In this document: positions 61,376 through 64,000 of the stretch, piece after piece
Layout: every line of letters starts with the position of its first letter
How positions within the stretch are numbered: the stretch's first letter is position 1
Assembly (NCBI GenBank): GCA_040883315.1
Contig: JBFLKU010000008.1
Location: forward strand, 124,001-188,000
DNA length: 64,000 bases
Direction: 5' to 3'
Source of the DNA: JAFGUF01 sp040883315
GTDB lineage: Bacteria; Bacillota; Clostridia; Christensenellales; UMGS416
Notes under the pieces: model-generated
Databases searched by the model: none
What the model was told of the DNA's origin: nothing
Seen by the model: only the letters and a program-made list of their open reading frames with translations
Made by a program: the position numbers and the translations under genes

Positions 61376-63153
61376 TAGTAAGCAATTCATATGGCAGAAC
61401 AAACATGTGCGGAGAGGTGACCTCCGCCGAAAAAGGCAAAAAGGTAGTGCTGATGGGCTGGGTGCAGCGCAGACGCGACCTAGGCTCCTTGATATTTTTA
61501 TGGCTTCGCGACAGAACAGGAATAGTGCAGGTGGTATTCGACAGTGCTAGAGACGAAAAACTGCTGAGCGTGGCATCGGACATCAGAAGTGAATATGTTA
61601 TCAAAGTGGTGGGCACAGTGGCTGCACGCGACGAGAAGAACATAAATACAGACCTTAAAACAGGCGAAATAGAAGTGATTGCAGAGGATATAGAGATACT
61701 GAATGTATCAGAAACTCCTCCATTTGGCATAGAGGACGACACCGTTTCGGAGACACTGAGACTGCAGTACAGATATCTGGATCTTCGCCGCGAAAAGGTA
61801 CGCAGCACTATAATGAAAAAAGCACAGGTTGCATCTGAAATGCGTAAATTTCTAGATAGCAGCGGATTTATAGACATAGAAACACCAATACTTACAAAAT
61901 CCACTCCAGAGGGTGCAAGGGACTATTTGGTGCCATCCAGAATACACGACAAGGCTTTTTATGCATTGCCTCAGTCACCCCAGCTATTTAAGCAGATGCT
62001 GATGGTTGCGGGATTCGATAAATATTATCAGCTGGCAAGATGCTTCCGTGATGAGGACCTGAGAGCGGATAGACAGCCGGAATTCACGCAGGTGGATATA
62101 GAGATGTCATTTGTAGATATGGATGACATTATAGATATGAATGAAAAGCTGATGAAGCATGTTTTCAAAACCACAATGGACATGGACATCGAAATACCAT
62201 TCAGAAGAATGACATTTAAAGATGCCATGGAAACATACGGCTCTGATAAACCAGACACAAGGTTTGACATGACTATATCGATTTTGAATGATATAGTATC
62301 AGGCTGCGGATTTAAAGTGTTTGCCGATGCATGTGAATCCGGCGGCACAGTATGCGCAATAAATGCAAAAAATGCAGGCTTTTCACGCAAAGAAATAGAC
62401 AAGCTGGGCGATGTAGCCAAGCTATATGGTGCGAAGGGACTGGCATGGATGGTGATAGATGAAAATGAAGTTCGTTCACCTATTGCAAAATTCCTAGATG
62501 AAAAAGTGATAAATGATATAGTGGCAAAAACTCAGGCAGAGGTCGGCGATGCTATATTGATTGTGGCTGATGAATGGGAGAGGGCACTTAATGCTATGGG
62601 GCAGCTAAGGCTGGAAGTAGCCAGAAAGCTGAACATGATTGACGAGGATAAATACAATTTCTTGTGGGTTGTGGATTTCCCACTGCTGGAGTACAACGAA
62701 GAACAGCAACGATACACAGCAAAGCATCATCCTTTCTGCTCATTGATGGACGAGGACATAGATCTTTTGGATACAGCACCGGAAAAAGTGCGTGCCAAGG
62801 CATATGACATAGTATTAAACGGAAATGAGATAGGCGGCGGCAGCATAAGAATACACAAAGCAGATGTGCAGGAAAAGGTATTTGGTGCACTTGGCTTTAG
62901 CAAAGAGCAGGCAAACGAGCAATTCGGATTCCTGCTTAAAGCATTCAAATACGGCACACCGCCACACGGCGGCATAGCATATGGTCTGGATAGGCTGGTC
63001 ATGATTATGACCCATTCCGAGAGCATACGTGATGCTATTGCCTTCCCGAAAGTAAAATCTGCTGCATGTCTTTTGACAGATGCACCAAGCCTTGTAAGCG
63101 ATGCACAGCTCGAAGAGCTGGGAATAGCAGTGGTTGAAAAGGAAGCGGAATAA
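61372..63153 (+). CDS. aspS: Aspartyl-tRNA synthetase, bacterial type
   Basis: A 593-residue class II synthetase: OB-fold anticodon domain (about 1-105, GWVQRRRDLGSLIFLWLRDR), motif 2 CFRDEDLRADRQPEFTQ, the bacterial GAD insertion (about 290-420), and motif 3 GIAYGLDRLVMIM. The Leu in RRDLGS and the RDEKNIN segment match the discriminating (tRNA-Asp only) enzymes such as E. coli AspRS rather than the non-discriminating type; this is a judgement from family comparison. It overlaps hisS by 4 bp. Confidence 0.97.
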   Translation: MIVSNSYGRTNMCGEVTSAEKGKKVVLMGWVQRRRDLGSLIFLWLRDRTGIVQVVFDSARDEKLLSVASDIRSEYVIKVVGTVAARDEKNINTDLKTGEIEVIAEDIEILNVSETPPFGIEDDTVSETLRLQYRYLDLRREKVRSTIMKKAQVASEMRKFLDSSGFIDIETPILTKSTPEGARDYLVPSRIHDKAFYALPQSPQLFKQMLMVAGFDKYYQLARCFRDEDLRADRQPEFTQVDIEMSFVDMDDIIDMNEKLMKHVFKTTMDMDIEIPFRRMTFKDAMETYGSDKPDTRFDMTISILNDIVSGCGFKVFADACESGGTVCAINAKNAGFSRKEIDKLGDVAKLYGAKGLAWMVIDENEVRSPIAKFLDEKVINDIVAKTQAEVGDAILIVADEWERALNAMGQLRLEVARKLNMIDEDKYNFLWVVDFPLLEYNEEQQRYTAKHHPFCSLMDEDIDLLDTAPEKVRAKAYDIVLNGNEIGGGSIRIHKADVQEKVFGALGFSKEQANEQFGFLLKAFKYGTPPHGGIAYGLDRLVMIMTHSESIRDAIAFPKVKSAACLLTDAPSLVSDAQLEELGIAVVEKEAE

Positions 63154-63825
63154 TTGGATTTAAGCAGGCTGGAAATATTATTTGGGCATGAAAATGTGCA
63201 AAAGCTAAAAAACGCCACTGTGGCAGTAGTCGGACTTGGCGGAGTAGGGGGCATATGCACCGAGAGCCTCGCTAGGTGCGGCATTGGCAGGATGTATATT
63301 TGCGATGGCGACAAAGTAGAGCCTAGCAACATAAACAGGCAGATTGTGGCTACGCAAAAATCTATGGGCAAAAACAAGGCATTAGCTCTGAAGGAAAGAC
63401 TGCTGGACATTAATCCAGATGCCGAAATTTTTGCTATGGATAGAAACTGGACTGAAGAAGACAATTTTTTAAAAGATGATAGATTTGACTTTGTAGTGGA
63501 TGCTATAGATTCTGTGCCGCAGAAAATAGACCTGATAGCATACTGCAAGGAAAATGGCATAAATATAGTCTCTGCAATGGGGGCTGGACTGCGGCACCAT
63601 GGCAGCATGTTTGAAGTTGATGATATTTTCAATACTTTTAACGATCCATTGGCTAAGAAAATAAGGAAAATGCTAAAAGACAGGGGAGTGGAGAGCCTGA
63701 ATGTGGTATACTCAAAGGAGAAGCCTATGAAAGCTGAGACCACAATCGGCAGCGTGATGTACGCAGTGGCAGCAAGTGGGCTGAGGCTGTCTGAGCATGT
63801 AGTAGAAAGCATTATAGAGAAATAG
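63154..63825 (+). CDS. tcdA: tRNA threonylcarbamoyladenosine dehydratase (TcdA/CsdL, ThiF-like)
   Basis: TcdA cyclises t6A37 of tRNA to ct6A using ATP. The 223-residue E1-like protein has the nucleotide loop VVGLGGVGGICTESLARCGIG, then CDGDKVEPSNINRQIVA and DFVVDAIDSV. It lacks the C-terminal ubiquitin-like-binding part of MoeB or ThiF and the length fits TcdA. The start is TTG, immediately after the aspS stop, so it is probably coupled. Confidence 0.88.
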   Translation: MDLSRLEILFGHENVQKLKNATVAVVGLGGVGGICTESLARCGIGRMYICDGDKVEPSNINRQIVATQKSMGKNKALALKERLLDINPDAEIFAMDRNWTEEDNFLKDDRFDFVVDAIDSVPQKIDLIAYCKENGINIVSAMGAGLRHHGSMFEVDDIFNTFNDPLAKKIRKMLKDRGVESLNVVYSKEKPMKAETTIGSVMYAVAASGLRLSEHVVESIIEK

Positions 63826-63837
63826 ACGAGGTATTAT

Positions 63838-64000
63838 ATGAAGCAAATAGATGCATGGAAGATGTTATGTGATGATATTGGCGGCAATTTTTTGGTATCT
63901 AAACATTTTAAGATACCGAGAGTGGAGCTGATATATAAAAACTTTTTGTTTTGTCTAGATACATACACCGTATCCACAGGCAAAAGCACAATGACTTTCA
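63838..64000 (+). CDS. Unrecognised gene, cut by the window end
   Basis: An open frame starts at ATG 63838 with GAGG seven bases upstream and runs to the last base without a stop. The 54 visible residues open MKQIDAWKMLCDDIGGNFL and contain no motif that I recognise. The SD and the 12-bp gap after tcdA support a real gene in the same operon. Function cannot be judged. Confidence 0.6.
   Translation, partial: MKQIDAWKMLCDDIGGNFLVSKHFKIPRVELIYKNFLFCLDTYTVSTGKSTMTF

Noticed and set aside
62727..63812. A 361-codon minus-strand open frame across aspS and tcdA
   Set aside because: It spans the junction of two certain genes on the other strand and shows only shadow composition.

Overview
The window reads as one contiguous piece of chromosome from a low-GC Gram-positive anaerobe of the Bacillota, most likely class Clostridia. 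The evidence is the uppS-cdsA-dxr-rseP-ispG-polC order, a Gram-positive PolC replicase, an asp23-amaP-DUF2273-nusB-folD-xseAB-ispA block, RNase J, a T-box leader, RqcP and an oxygen-independent HemW. Coding density is very high. Many genes use TTG or GTG starts, decided here by the Shine-Dalgarno (SD) site, and ATA is a very common Ile codon. I cannot name a genus. No transposase, phage, CRISPR array, rRNA or tRNA was seen.

Layout. (A) 1-8543, plus: end of uppS, cdsA, dxr, rseP, ispG, then polC from its own promoter. (B) 18914-8544, minus: a probable 13-gene operon running asp23, amaP, DUF2273, nusB, folD, xseA, xseB, ispA, DUF212 phosphatase-like, RNase J, lysO-like, mltG, hemW. (C) 19137-24974, plus: rbgA, rnhB, yraN and a 1337-residue two-module membrane glycosyltransferase with two outside domains. 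(D) 28147-24977, minus: two unrecognised anchored surface proteins, one with leucine-rich-type repeats. (E) 28312-36762, plus: an SPL-like radical SAM protein; rbfA-nrnA-truB-ribF; a T-box leader with cysE-cysS and a cytosolic reductive-dehalogenase-like Fe-S protein; an orphan membrane protein. (F) 36864-39625, plus: an amino-acid-type ABC importer with its own MarR regulator and an 18-bp palindrome in the promoter. (G) 44194-39703, minus: gpsA; rqcP-ispDF-HD protein; a lipoprotein. (H) uvrC, plus. (I) 54037-46258, minus: rimP-nusA-ylxR-ylxQ-infB; rsmD-coaD-coiled-coil protein; zinc phospholipase-like protein. (J) 54360-58249, plus: DUF2232 protein, rplI, dnaB, HAD protein. (K) VanW/G5 protein, minus. 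(L) 60113-64000, plus: hisS, aspS, tcdA and a cut-off gene.

How it fits together. Much of the isoprenoid route is here: dxr, ispDF and ispG of the MEP pathway, then ispA and uppS, which makes undecaprenyl-PP. That lipid feeds wall synthesis and probably the polyprenyl-phosphate donors of the giant glycosyltransferase. Most other genes are translation and replication housekeeping: polC, dnaB, rnhB, nusA/infB, rbfA, truB, rimP, three aminoacyl-tRNA synthetases and ribosome GTPase RbgA.

The least ordinary parts are the glycosyltransferase fusion at 21-25 kb, the surface-protein pair facing it at 25-28 kb, the dehalogenase-like protein behind cysS, the MarR palindrome cassette flanked by two AT-rich orphans, and a HAD protein with a changed catalytic motif.
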